In this document: positions 1-8,127 of the stretch, piece by piece
Layout of the letters: each line of letters opens with the position of its first letter
Numbering within the stretch: position 1 is the stretch's first letter
Origin: CAIPAT01 sp041665605
GTDB lineage: Bacteria; Verrucomicrobiota; Lentisphaeria; Victivallales; Victivallaceae
DNA: 35,470 nt
Reading direction: 5' to 3'
NCBI GenBank assembly: GCA_041665605.1
Contig: JBAYIO010000058.1
Span: 1 to 35,470 of the forward strand
Notes under the pieces: model-generated
Databases searched by the model: none
What the model was told of the DNA's origin: nothing
The model's input: only the letters and a program-made list of their open reading frames with translations
Position numbers and translations under genes: made by a program

Positions 1-29
1 AAACTTTCGTCGTACTTTGTTTCAGCCAT
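1..29 (-). CDS. 5' end of an unidentified gene (partial)
   Basis: A minus-strand ATG at 29..27 is preceded by a strong ribosome binding site (AAGGAGA on the minus strand, about positions 39-45). The nine visible residues read MAETKYDES before the gene leaves the window. This start vaguely resembles B subunits of type II topoisomerases (a Tyr-Asp-x-Ser start), but nine residues cannot establish identity. What is seen is a start codon with a good Shine-Dalgarno; the function is unknown. Confidence 0.55.
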
Positions 30-441
30 GATACCTGTCTCCTTAATTTTTTATTGTTTTTCGCGTTATCGCCTGTCGCAACACGCGTATACCTATAGTA
101 ATTTTGTCAACAGAAAGGTGTGCATTAGATATGTTAATAGTTTGTATACAACTCTTTATGCATGCAATAATTATGATTTTTAGTTACAAAAAAGTCGCAC
201 CCGAAATACGAAAAAACAGTTGCAAATGAGTCTATAATGACTATAGTAGTCCTAATACGGAGAATGGCGGAATCTTCGAATATAAAAAATACACAATGCC
301 GGTCAGACGATCCTCCAAAGGCGGACAAGTCGGCGCTCCCCCAAGATGTTTTTTGCTTCATCTTGTCAGTTAAATGATTGAATTCACGCCGTAATATAGT
401 AAATTCTATAGAGTGAATCATTATCATAACCGGTAAGTAAT
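30..441. other. intergenic region, divergent 5' ends
   Basis: About 410 bases lie between the minus-strand start at 29 and the GH9 gene at 442. I see no convincing gene. It holds one copy of a GCCGGTCAGRCGAYC repeat (298-312) and, on the minus strand, a TTGACAAAATTACTA motif near 110..96 that recurs near the right end of the window. No consensus promoter for the GH9 gene is evident; TATAGT (395-400) and TATAGA (407-412) are possible -10 boxes without a well-placed -35. Confidence 0.5.
298..312 (+). repeat. REP-like GCCGGTC element, copy 1
   Basis: The sequence reads GCCGGTC-AGAC-GATC and is followed by GTCGGCGCTCCC about 25 bases later. It matches two copies near 34536 and 34592 that form GCCGGTC/GACCGGC hairpins, although here the right arm has degenerated. 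Being intergenic and palindromic in the other copies, it resembles a REP or small MITE family. Confidence 0.45.
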
Positions 442-3400
442 ATGCAAAAAATCATTCTGCCAGTCCTGTTTTTCTGTTTTGCAGTTTCCGGCTTCTGCGG
501 AGACCGCCAGAAAGACCTCATCGCGTGGTATAAACTTGACGGCAATTTCAATGATTCATCCGGCAACAACTATCATCTAAAGTCGCTGTCCCCCAATAAT
601 CAGTTTTCCCCGGACAGCACGGTGCTTCCTGAAAACAACAGTTGTTTCGGCCCGGTCATACCGGATGACAAAAAGGGCGGGGCGTCCGGCCCCGTACTGC
701 CGCTGAGCAACAAGACCGGCTTCACCATCTGCGGTTTCGTATGCAAGCCAGACGCGGGCAATGACTATCATTCCGCCGATTTCGGCTGCGGCTCGTCCCA
801 GCACCGAAAGCCGGCGGCATTGTTTTTCTCCCCCTGGGGAACGATCTATACCAAAGTGGGTACGACAATCGACAGGAAGTATCAGCGGCTGGACGACAAC
901 CGCTGGCATCATTATGCCATGACCGTGCCGGCGGAAAGAGAAAACAACGAATACCGGGTATACATTGACGGCATTGAAGTTTACCGGTCGCCGCTGCAAA
1001 GGCTTGATTCCTACGGCAATTTCGTGCTGGGCATTACTGAAGGGAAGCAGGCCGCCGGACTCAGGATAGATGAAGTGAAAGTTTTCAAACGGGCGCTGGC
1101 GCCGGACGAAATAAAAGAGGAAGCGAAACTGAGAGGGACTCCGCAGCCGGCGTCCTCCAATCCGGTGGCGCTCACCGTTGCCAAGCCTGGAATCGGCAAC
1201 GCCATCGACTTTGTCCGGCGTAAAAAGCCGAAAGAACTGAATTTCCCGATCAAGGGTTCGCTTGCGGTGCATTTCATTACCAATCAATGGATTTGCATTG
1301 TCGGCGACTACAATGAATTTCTGTGCGGCAGATTCAAGATTGAATGCGGCGATTTTCTCAAAAGACTCGACAGCGGGGATATCAGAGTCGCCCGGTGGTC
1401 CTATGACTTCCATTACAATTTCGCCGCGCTGGAGGTCATTAGCGAATACCGCCCGATTATCAAGCGCAATTTTGAAGACGTCAATAACTTCCAGCTTTCC
1501 GGCGGCAATGGCGAACCGCTGAAAATTATCGACAACTCCTACTGGATCAACGCAGTCGGCCAGATGCGGGTACCGATTATTGCCACCGGCGAGGAGACAA
1601 AGGTGAACAGCGCGGCGGTCGCCCATTTTGCCTATCTGAAACTGGCAGAACCGCTGAAAAACGGAACCAGGTATACGGTAAAAACCAGACAGGGCGAAGA
1701 AACCTCGTTTGTCTATGATGAAAATACCATCATATCCCAGGCGATCAAAGTGAACCAGGTCGGTTATCTGCCGGACGCCGGCAGAAAATACGCCTACCTG
1801 GGAGCCTGGCTGGGACCGCTGGGACCGCTTGACTTATCAAACTTTGCGGGGCAGATGTTTTACATGGTTGACGAAGCCACCGGCGGCAATGCATTTTCCG
1901 GACAGATTAAACTGCGGATGAAGGAGCAGTATTACACCGGCAGCAGAAACGAAATTGTACCCTTGAACGGCGAAGACGTCTACGAGATGGATTTTTCAAA
2001 ATTCACCACACCGGGCAAATATCACATCATGATTCCCGGGGTCGGCCGTTCCTGGAGTTTTGAAATCGGCGGCGATGCCGTCGGCATGGCCTTTTACACG
2101 CACACCAGAGGGCTTTTCCATCAGCGCTCCGGCATCAGAAAAGGTCCGCCGCAGACCAACTGGCTGATGAATCCCGACCATATGGAAAGCTGGGTCGGCG
2201 GATTTTCACCGAACGCCGGCGACTACGATACGGAGAATAAACAGGGTTACGGATACACGGATGAAAACGGGAAACCGGTCAGCCTGGAGCATTTCAACGT
2301 CATCCGGGAAACCGCGACCAGCACGAAACTGCCGGATGTGCATGGCGGCTGGTGGGATGCGGCGGATTACGACAGGCGTTCCTATCACTTCAGGATCGTC
2401 GAAGATCTGCTCACCGCGTATCTCATGTTCCCGGCGAAGTTTTCAGACGGTCAGCTCGACATTCCGGAATCCGGCAACGGCATTCCCGATATCATTGATG
2501 AAGCCGCCTGGGGGATTGAACTCTGGCGGCGCGCCCAGACGTCAAAGGGCGGAGTCGGCTGCTGGCTGGAAGCCGACAGTCACCCGAAATTCATCAACCC
2601 CGCCACTGACACCCAGCGTTATTATGTGGGCCTGCCCACCCGCTGGGGCACGATCCAGTATGCGTCGTATTCAGCCATGCTCGCCCGGGCGTACAAGCAA
2701 TGCGGCGCACTGGAAAAGGCCGATCTCTATTTCAAATCCTCGGAGAAGGCGTTCGAGTATGCCGTCAATCCTGAAAATACGGTAAAATTCTCCTGGAAGC
2801 ATATGACGGACGACAAGAAATATGTCGAATATAAATATTCGGAATCTCCGCAAATCTCCAGGATTGAATTATTCAAAGCGGCGCTGAATCTTTACCTCTA
2901 CACCTCTGACGGCAAGTACAAAGCTTATCTGAGCCAGCATGCATTCGAGTCGGCGCTGCAGGAAACGGAGTATCCCAGGACGCCGTTTTTCCTGATGGAA
3001 CTCTTTCTGGCGCAGGATTTATTCCCGCACTTCGCAAGAATCTACAGTGCGGAAATGCTCAGACAGGCGGATCAATGGCTTGACAACCAGAATGCTCTGG
3101 CGTACCGCAACTTAAACTGGCCGACCAATCATGCCTACTTCCGCGATCTAAGCTGGGGCGGCGCAATCCCGTTCAACAAGGGCCGGTATTTCATTGCGGC
3201 ATACCGCATTACCGGCAACAAGAAGTACCGGGATGCCGCGCTGCTGCTGAATGACTGGCTGTGCGGCGCCAACCCCATGGGCCGTTCGCTGACCACCGGA
3301 CTCGGCAAAAACTATCCGGTGAGACTGCTGTCGATTCCCTCCGACACGGACGGAATCCTTGAGCCGCTGCCGGGAATTTCGCTTTACACTTATACTTTCA

Positions 3401-3759
3401 ATGTGCATTACAACGCCAAGACCATGATTTACGCACTGCGCTACGAGCCGCGCCGGGATCATGACTTCCCCGGTCTGAACATCTGCCTGATGCCGGAATC
3501 AATTGCCAAAGGGCGGAATATGGAGATTGATGAAATGACGGCGGCAATGAACAAGTTCTATCCGGTGTGGCGGCGTTTCGCCAACATCGAGGGATATGCG
3601 GTTGAACAGAATGAATTCACGGTATGGGAGACGATATCCCCGTGCGCGGCATGCCTGGGCTGCCTGCTGCCGGACGGCTGGCGTCCGCCTGCCGAATGGA
3701 AAAACCGCAAACCGGCGGAGCATCTCAGCGAAATGAACGGCTACCTGTTCCAGCCTTAG
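442..3759 (+). CDS. secreted LamG-GH9 glycoside hydrolase (endoglucanase-like)
   Basis: The 1105-aa protein begins with a signal peptide (MQKIILPVLFFCFAVSGFCG). A concanavalin A/LamG-like domain follows (about 25-232), then an unassigned region (233-430), an Ig-like CelD_N domain (from about 434, VNQVGYLP at 437-444), and a glycoside hydrolase family 9 catalytic domain (about 550-1090). Catalytic landmarks are visible: the Asp pair in GGWWDAADYD (D639, D642) and the C-terminal acid in VEQNEF (E1058). GH9 enzymes are inverting beta-glycanases acting mainly on cellulose or mixed-linkage glucans, so it probably cleaves an extracellular or periplasmic glycan. The protein is longer than typical single-domain GH9 enzymes because of the N-terminal half. 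The ribosome binding site before the ATG is weak. Exact substrate is unknown. Confidence 0.88.
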   Translation: MQKIILPVLFFCFAVSGFCGDRQKDLIAWYKLDGNFNDSSGNNYHLKSLSPNNQFSPDSTVLPENNSCFGPVIPDDKKGGASGPVLPLSNKTGFTICGFVCKPDAGNDYHSADFGCGSSQHRKPAALFFSPWGTIYTKVGTTIDRKYQRLDDNRWHHYAMTVPAERENNEYRVYIDGIEVYRSPLQRLDSYGNFVLGITEGKQAAGLRIDEVKVFKRALAPDEIKEEAKLRGTPQPASSNPVALTVAKPGIGNAIDFVRRKKPKELNFPIKGSLAVHFITNQWICIVGDYNEFLCGRFKIECGDFLKRLDSGDIRVARWSYDFHYNFAALEVISEYRPIIKRNFEDVNNFQLSGGNGEPLKIIDNSYWINAVGQMRVPIIATGEETKVNSAAVAHFAYLKLAEPLKNGTRYTVKTRQGEETSFVYDENTIISQAIKVNQVGYLPDAGRKYAYLGAWLGPLGPLDLSNFAGQMFYMVDEATGGNAFSGQIKLRMKEQYYTGSRNEIVPLNGEDVYEMDFSKFTTPGKYHIMIPGVGRSWSFEIGGDAVGMAFYTHTRGLFHQRSGIRKGPPQTNWLMNPDHMESWVGGFSPNAGDYDTENKQGYGYTDENGKPVSLEHFNVIRETATSTKLPDVHGGWWDAADYDRRSYHFRIVEDLLTAYLMFPAKFSDGQLDIPESGNGIPDIIDEAAWGIELWRRAQTSKGGVGCWLEADSHPKFINPATDTQRYYVGLPTRWGTIQYASYSAMLARAYKQCGALEKADLYFKSSEKAFEYAVNPENTVKFSWKHMTDDKKYVEYKYSESPQISRIELFKAALNLYLYTSDGKYKAYLSQHAFESALQETEYPRTPFFLMELFLAQDLFPHFARIYSAEMLRQADQWLDNQNALAYRNLNWPTNHAYFRDLSWGGAIPFNKGRYFIAAYRITGNKKYRDAALLLNDWLCGANPMGRSLTTGLGKNYPVRLLSIPSDTDGILEPLPGISLYTYTFNVHYNAKTMIYALRYEPRRDHDFPGLNICLMPESIAKGRNMEIDEMTAAMNKFYPVWRRFANIEGYAVEQNEFTVWETISPCAACLGCLLPDGWRPPAEWKNRKPAEHLSEMNGYLFQP

Positions 3760-3804
3760 CCCTGATTATTATCAGATATTGCGCGCCTCAAGCGTCATGA
3801 ATAC

Positions 3805-3833
3805 TTGAATTTAAGCTTGGGAAATACTATAAT
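3805..3833 (+). promoter_or_regulatory. sigma70-type promoter for the binding-protein/kinase operon
   Basis: TTGAAT (3805-3810) and a perfect TATAAT (3828-3833) are separated by 17 bases. Predicted transcription starts near 3840, so the upstream TTG at 3850 would have almost no leader; this favours a translation start at 3886 or 3895. Confidence 0.7.
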
Positions 3834-3849
3834 AAGTTGAATTTGTGTT

Positions 3850-5064
3850 TTGAAATATGACAAATCTCATACCGGCTTTGAAAGGGTGGCTGTTTTGAAC
3901 AAGAAATTGACAGTTTTTTCTGTTATGCTGATCTTGATATTTGCCATTGCCGCCGTGCTGATTATTTTCTCCGAAACCGGCCAGGAAGAGAAAGTATCCA
4001 GCGCCCCGCGTTTAAACAACGGACGCAAATGGAACATTGCCTATCTGCAATCAGGGGAAGACAGTCATAATACTCAAATCCTGAAAGCTTCCGTTGACGG
4101 CCTGGCCCGGCTGGGCTGGCTGAAGCCGGTGAACTGGGCGGGACTTGGCAGAGATGCCGGAACCAGGCAATGCTGGGATTATATCAGCGACAATATCAGC
4201 AGCGATTATCTCATGTTTGCCAAAAACGCATACTGGTCGTCCGAATGGCAGATCAGTAAAAGGAATTATAACCGCAGGGAAATACTGTCGCGGCTGAATG
4301 ACGCAAAAGATATTGACCTGCTTATCGCGCTGGGCGTCTGGAGCGGACAGGACCTGGCCACCAATCTGCATAAAGTGCCAGTTCTGGTCATATCGTCGAT
4401 CAATCCGAAGACCGCCGGCATCATCAGGGACGACGAGCAGGCCTTTCCCCACATATTCGCCAAATACGATCCTGAAATAATTTCCAGGCAGATAAGAATG
4501 TTTCATCTTTTGACCGGGTTCAGGAAACTCGGAGTTGTTTATGATCCTTCCGACAACACCAAACTGTTCAGCAATATTGAAGAACTGAAATCAGCCTCCA
4601 GTGAAAAAAAGTTCGAAGTGGTGACTAAAACCGTTTCATACAGCAGTCTTCCGCCGGCGGAAGCCGCCGGAGTGCTTTTTAAAGCATACGAGGAGCTTTC
4701 CAGAGAAGCCGATGCGATCTGGATAACAGCAGTAATAGACACCCCCTATCTGCTGGAAATAATGAAATCCGTGCATAAAAGTAAAATACCGACCTGGAGC
4801 CCGTATGGCGAACGGTTTGTTGAAGCCGGGGTACTTTTCGGCGTCAGAACGTTCCCGGCGGAAAATGCGGCCGATTATGCCGAAGCGATCGCCATGATAT
4901 TCAACGGAATGCCGCCGCGGGACATAAATCAGATAATAAGCAACCGGTACGAACTGATCATCAATCATGCAACGGCTAAAGTAATTGATTACAAAATTCC
5001 CCGCGGACTGCTGTTCGCCACGGATAATAATTATCTGACGTTTAAATCAAAAGAGAAGAAATGA
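3850..5064 (+). CDS. periplasmic substrate-binding protein (ABC_sub_bind/TrpX-like), membrane anchored
   Basis: The 404-aa frame carries an N-terminal hydrophobic segment (about residues 20-40) followed by a two-lobed periplasmic binding protein fold of the ABC_sub_bind type (IAYLQSGEDSHN near 58-70, then FRKLGVVYDPSD in the hinge region). No transporter permease or ATPase is adjacent. Instead the stop codon overlaps the start of a hybrid histidine kinase (ATGA at 5061-5064), so it is probably a ligand sensor for that kinase rather than a transporter component. The start is uncertain: the first codon is TTG with no ribosome binding site, whereas GTG at 3886 or TTG at 3895 (preceded by GAAAGGG) fits the promoter better and gives a normal signal anchor. 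The family assignment is from sequence character; the ligand is unknown. Confidence 0.72.
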   Translation: MKYDKSHTGFERVAVLNKKLTVFSVMLILIFAIAAVLIIFSETGQEEKVSSAPRLNNGRKWNIAYLQSGEDSHNTQILKASVDGLARLGWLKPVNWAGLGRDAGTRQCWDYISDNISSDYLMFAKNAYWSSEWQISKRNYNRREILSRLNDAKDIDLLIALGVWSGQDLATNLHKVPVLVISSINPKTAGIIRDDEQAFPHIFAKYDPEIISRQIRMFHLLTGFRKLGVVYDPSDNTKLFSNIEELKSASSEKKFEVVTKTVSYSSLPPAEAAGVLFKAYEELSREADAIWITAVIDTPYLLEIMKSVHKSKIPTWSPYGERFVEAGVLFGVRTFPAENAADYAEAIAMIFNGMPPRDINQIISNRYELIINHATAKVIDYKIPRGLLFATDNNYLTFKSKEKK

Positions 5065-7994
5065 TGAGGCCGAATAAAACAATCATAAAAACAACCGGAA
5101 TCTTTTTTGCTTTCGGAATTATTTTCTGGATTGCCGACTCCGTCTACCAGATTTTCTATTTCAAAGAAGACCTGAACTTCATGTTTTCCCACGAACCGTT
5201 GAGCATCATTGACTCTTTGATATGGGACATCCCGAGAAACTCAATGTTCTACCGCCTCAGCTTCATGGCAATCTGCATCGTCGGCGGGGTCCTGGTCGGC
5301 TGGCTTCTCAAACGAAGCCAGGAACGCGGCGAAGCCTTGAGGCGCAGCGAAAAGAATCTCCGCGAAGCAATCAATGCCGTGAATGACGGCATTTTCAATT
5401 ATCTGATTCCCGCCGATGCCTCCGTATTGAGTCCGCAGTGCTACACCATGCTCGGTTATGAGCCGGACGAGTTTCCCGTCACCATGGAAACGTGGATCGG
5501 CATGCTCAATCCGGATGACCGGGAGCGGACCCTTGCGTCCATGAATTCCTGCATTGAAGCCGGAGAGCCGTTTTCGCTTGAATTCAGGCTGAAAACTAAA
5601 AATAGCTGCTGGCTGTGGGTACTCTGCCGCGGCCATGTCGTGGAATGGGACAAGGCCGGCAAGCCGATGCGCATCACCGGCACCAACACCAATATTGACA
5701 ACCGGGTGAAAACCCAGCAGCGGCTGAAAGAATATACTGAAAGACTGGAGGAAGCGGAAAAAACCGCCCATCTCGGACACTGGGAATATGATCACAACCA
5801 GACCGTCTGGACATGGTCAAATCAGGTTTACAATATCATCCAGTTCAAGGATGCAGCCTTTACGCCCACTCAAAAAGCTCCGCTGCAGTACATCCATCCG
5901 GACGACAGAGCAAGAGTGGAGGAAGTATTCCTGAAATCGCTGCAGAATAAGACTTCTTTCAATCACATGCACCGTCTGCTGCTGAGAAACGGCGCCGTTA
6001 AATATGTCCATGAACGAGGCATCCACATTTATGACAGCAGCAATAAGCCGGTGCGCTCCTTCGGAACAATTCAGGACATAACTGAAACCCGCCGGGTCGA
6101 AGAGGCGCTGTATGATTCAGAGCGCAGATACCGGGCGCTGTTTGAAGGCGCCGGTGAAGGTATTCTGGTTATCGACCGCGAGAACGGCAAAATCAAACAT
6201 GCCAACAAAACCATCTGCCAGATGCTCAATTATTCGCCCGAAGAAATTCTCCGGATATCCTTAAAGGATATTCACCCGGAGGACAGCTTTGAACTTGATT
6301 CCCAATGGTTTAAGATTGCGCCAGGCGAAAAAGTAATTGTCTCCGAGGCCAGATGCAAAAGAAAAGACGGAGTAATAATCCCGGCGGAAATCAACGCATC
6401 GGCCATTGAACTTGATGGCAGAAAATGCTCTGTCGGTTTCTTCTCCGACCTGACTGAAAGCAGAAAAATTGAAACTGAACGCAATATCCTCAAATTCGCG
6501 GTGGACAATTCCGCCATCGAGATTTTCATCTGCAATCCCGACGGCACATGCCACTACGCCAATACCGCCGCCGTGAACCGGGTGGGATGCTCGCGCGAAG
6601 AATTGAAAAACATTCCGGTCCTGTTTATTGACAACAATGACAATAAGCAAAAAGAATCGGTCGCGGCAATCTGGGAAAGTTTAAAAGAGATCAAGACAAT
6701 CCGCGGGGAAAGTGAACAGACGCACAGCGTCACAGGCCTTTCCTTCCCGATAGAATATACAGTGGACTACCTTTCGATTGGAACTATCGAGTACGCCTGC
6801 GTTTACATTCAGGACATAACCGAACGCAAAAGATTTGAGAACGAACTGGTGTCGGCCAAGGAAAAGGCGGAAAAATCTGACAAGCTGAAATCAATCTTCC
6901 TGGCCAACATGTCGCACGAAATCAGAACGCCGATGAACGGGATACTTGGATTTGCCGAACTTATTCAGCGCAAAGACCTTACAACCGACAAACGCACCGA
7001 ATACGCAAAAATCATCACCGAGTGCGGCAATAATCTTCTGCAAATCATAAACGACATTCTGGATATTTCAAAAATCGAAGCCGGCGAATGTAAAATTATG
7101 AAAACCGATTTCTCGCTCAACAAGATGATGGAGGAACTTTACACGTTCTTCGAGCCGCTGATCACGCAAGGCGGCGAAAGCGGTATCCTGTTCGAAATGA
7201 GAAAGTCGCTTCGCGATGACGAATGCATTATTCATTCCGATGAAAACCGGCTGCGGCAGATACTTACCAATCTGCTCAGCAATTCAATGAAGTTCACCTC
7301 GCGCGGCTTTATTAATTTCGGTTATTTTGAAAAGGGCAATGAAATAGAATTCTTTGTCAAAGACTCCGGGATTGGAATTCCGGCCGATAAGCAGACTGCA
7401 ATCTTTGAGCCTTTCCGCCAGGCGGAGGAAACGCTGTCCAAAAAATACCGGGGAACCGGACTGGGGCTGGCCATTGTAAAAAACTTCATCAAACTCCTGG
7501 ATGGCACCATCCGGGTGGAATCGGAACCCGGCCAGGGCAGTTGCTTTACTTTCACCATTCCGCTGGAACGCCCGGTGCGTGATTCGCTGAAAGACTTTAG
7601 AACGTCCATCATGAAAACTACTATCTTCAACTGGATTAACAAGAAAATTCTGATTGTCGAAGACGATAGAATAAATTTCATGCTTCTTAATAAACTGCTT
7701 GAAACCACCGGCGCGGAAATTATTCATGCGGCAACCGCGCAGGAGTCAGTTGACATAAGCCTGTCCACGCCGCTGGATATTGTCCTCATGGATATCCGCC
7801 TGCCGGATTTCTCCGGCTGGGAAGCCGCACAGATGATAAAGAAGGAAAAACCGGATCTGCCGATCATCGTCCAGACCGCCAATGCCATGGTTGAGGACAG
7901 GGAAAAAACATTCAAATACGGATGCGACGGTTATATTACCAAACCTATTTCCAAATCTGTTCTGTTTAATACGATTCAGAGTTTTATGAAATAG
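5061..7994 (+). CDS. membrane PAS hybrid sensor histidine kinase
   Basis: The 977-aa protein has two predicted membrane segments (about 10-30 and 62-83) enclosing a short external loop, then about four PAS domains (roughly 97-600). A HisKA domain follows with the phospho-acceptor H619 in MSHEIRTPMNG. The HATPase_c domain shows the N box (RLRQILTNLLSNS) and the glycine boxes DSGIGIP and GTGLGLA. A C-terminal receiver domain has D911 (VLMDIRLPD) and conserved K961 (TKPIS). It overlaps the preceding binding-protein gene by 4 bp, implying translational coupling and a shared signalling task. There is no Hpt or DNA-binding output in the protein and no separate response regulator nearby, so the phosphorelay target is elsewhere or output is through the receiver. 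Confidence 0.93.
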   Translation: MMRPNKTIIKTTGIFFAFGIIFWIADSVYQIFYFKEDLNFMFSHEPLSIIDSLIWDIPRNSMFYRLSFMAICIVGGVLVGWLLKRSQERGEALRRSEKNLREAINAVNDGIFNYLIPADASVLSPQCYTMLGYEPDEFPVTMETWIGMLNPDDRERTLASMNSCIEAGEPFSLEFRLKTKNSCWLWVLCRGHVVEWDKAGKPMRITGTNTNIDNRVKTQQRLKEYTERLEEAEKTAHLGHWEYDHNQTVWTWSNQVYNIIQFKDAAFTPTQKAPLQYIHPDDRARVEEVFLKSLQNKTSFNHMHRLLLRNGAVKYVHERGIHIYDSSNKPVRSFGTIQDITETRRVEEALYDSERRYRALFEGAGEGILVIDRENGKIKHANKTICQMLNYSPEEILRISLKDIHPEDSFELDSQWFKIAPGEKVIVSEARCKRKDGVIIPAEINASAIELDGRKCSVGFFSDLTESRKIETERNILKFAVDNSAIEIFICNPDGTCHYANTAAVNRVGCSREELKNIPVLFIDNNDNKQKESVAAIWESLKEIKTIRGESEQTHSVTGLSFPIEYTVDYLSIGTIEYACVYIQDITERKRFENELVSAKEKAEKSDKLKSIFLANMSHEIRTPMNGILGFAELIQRKDLTTDKRTEYAKIITECGNNLLQIINDILDISKIEAGECKIMKTDFSLNKMMEELYTFFEPLITQGGESGILFEMRKSLRDDECIIHSDENRLRQILTNLLSNSMKFTSRGFINFGYFEKGNEIEFFVKDSGIGIPADKQTAIFEPFRQAEETLSKKYRGTGLGLAIVKNFIKLLDGTIRVESEPGQGSCFTFTIPLERPVRDSLKDFRTSIMKTTIFNWINKKILIVEDDRINFMLLNKLLETTGAEIIHAATAQESVDISLSTPLDIVLMDIRLPDFSGWEAAQMIKKEKPDLPIIVQTANAMVEDREKTFKYGCDGYITKPISKSVLFNTIQSFMK

Positions 7995-8042
7995 CTGACG
8001 TACATACAATACCTTTAAATAAAATGTTTATGTTCATTAAAT

Positions 8043-8071
8043 TTGACGGCATCCATATATGGTTGTATAAT
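8043..8071 (+). promoter_or_regulatory. sigma70-type promoter for the second kinase operon
   Basis: TTGACG (8043-8048) and TATAAT (8066-8071) are separated by 17 bases, placing transcription start near 8078 and giving a leader of about 50 bases before the ATG at 8128. Confidence 0.72.
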
Positions 8072-8127
8072 CTATAGCAATGAGAAATTTGCGGATTTTG
8101 CAGTCGTAATATATCTTGAGGATTTTT

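Noticed and set aside
577..1626. A 349-aa minus-strand frame inside the GH9 gene
   Set aside because: It lies wholly within a well-supported gene and has no recognisable domain; a high-GC third-position shadow.
3763..3776. CTGAT-TATT-ATCAG palindrome after the GH9 gene as a terminator
   Set aside because: The stem is only 5 bp, AT-rich and has no T-run.
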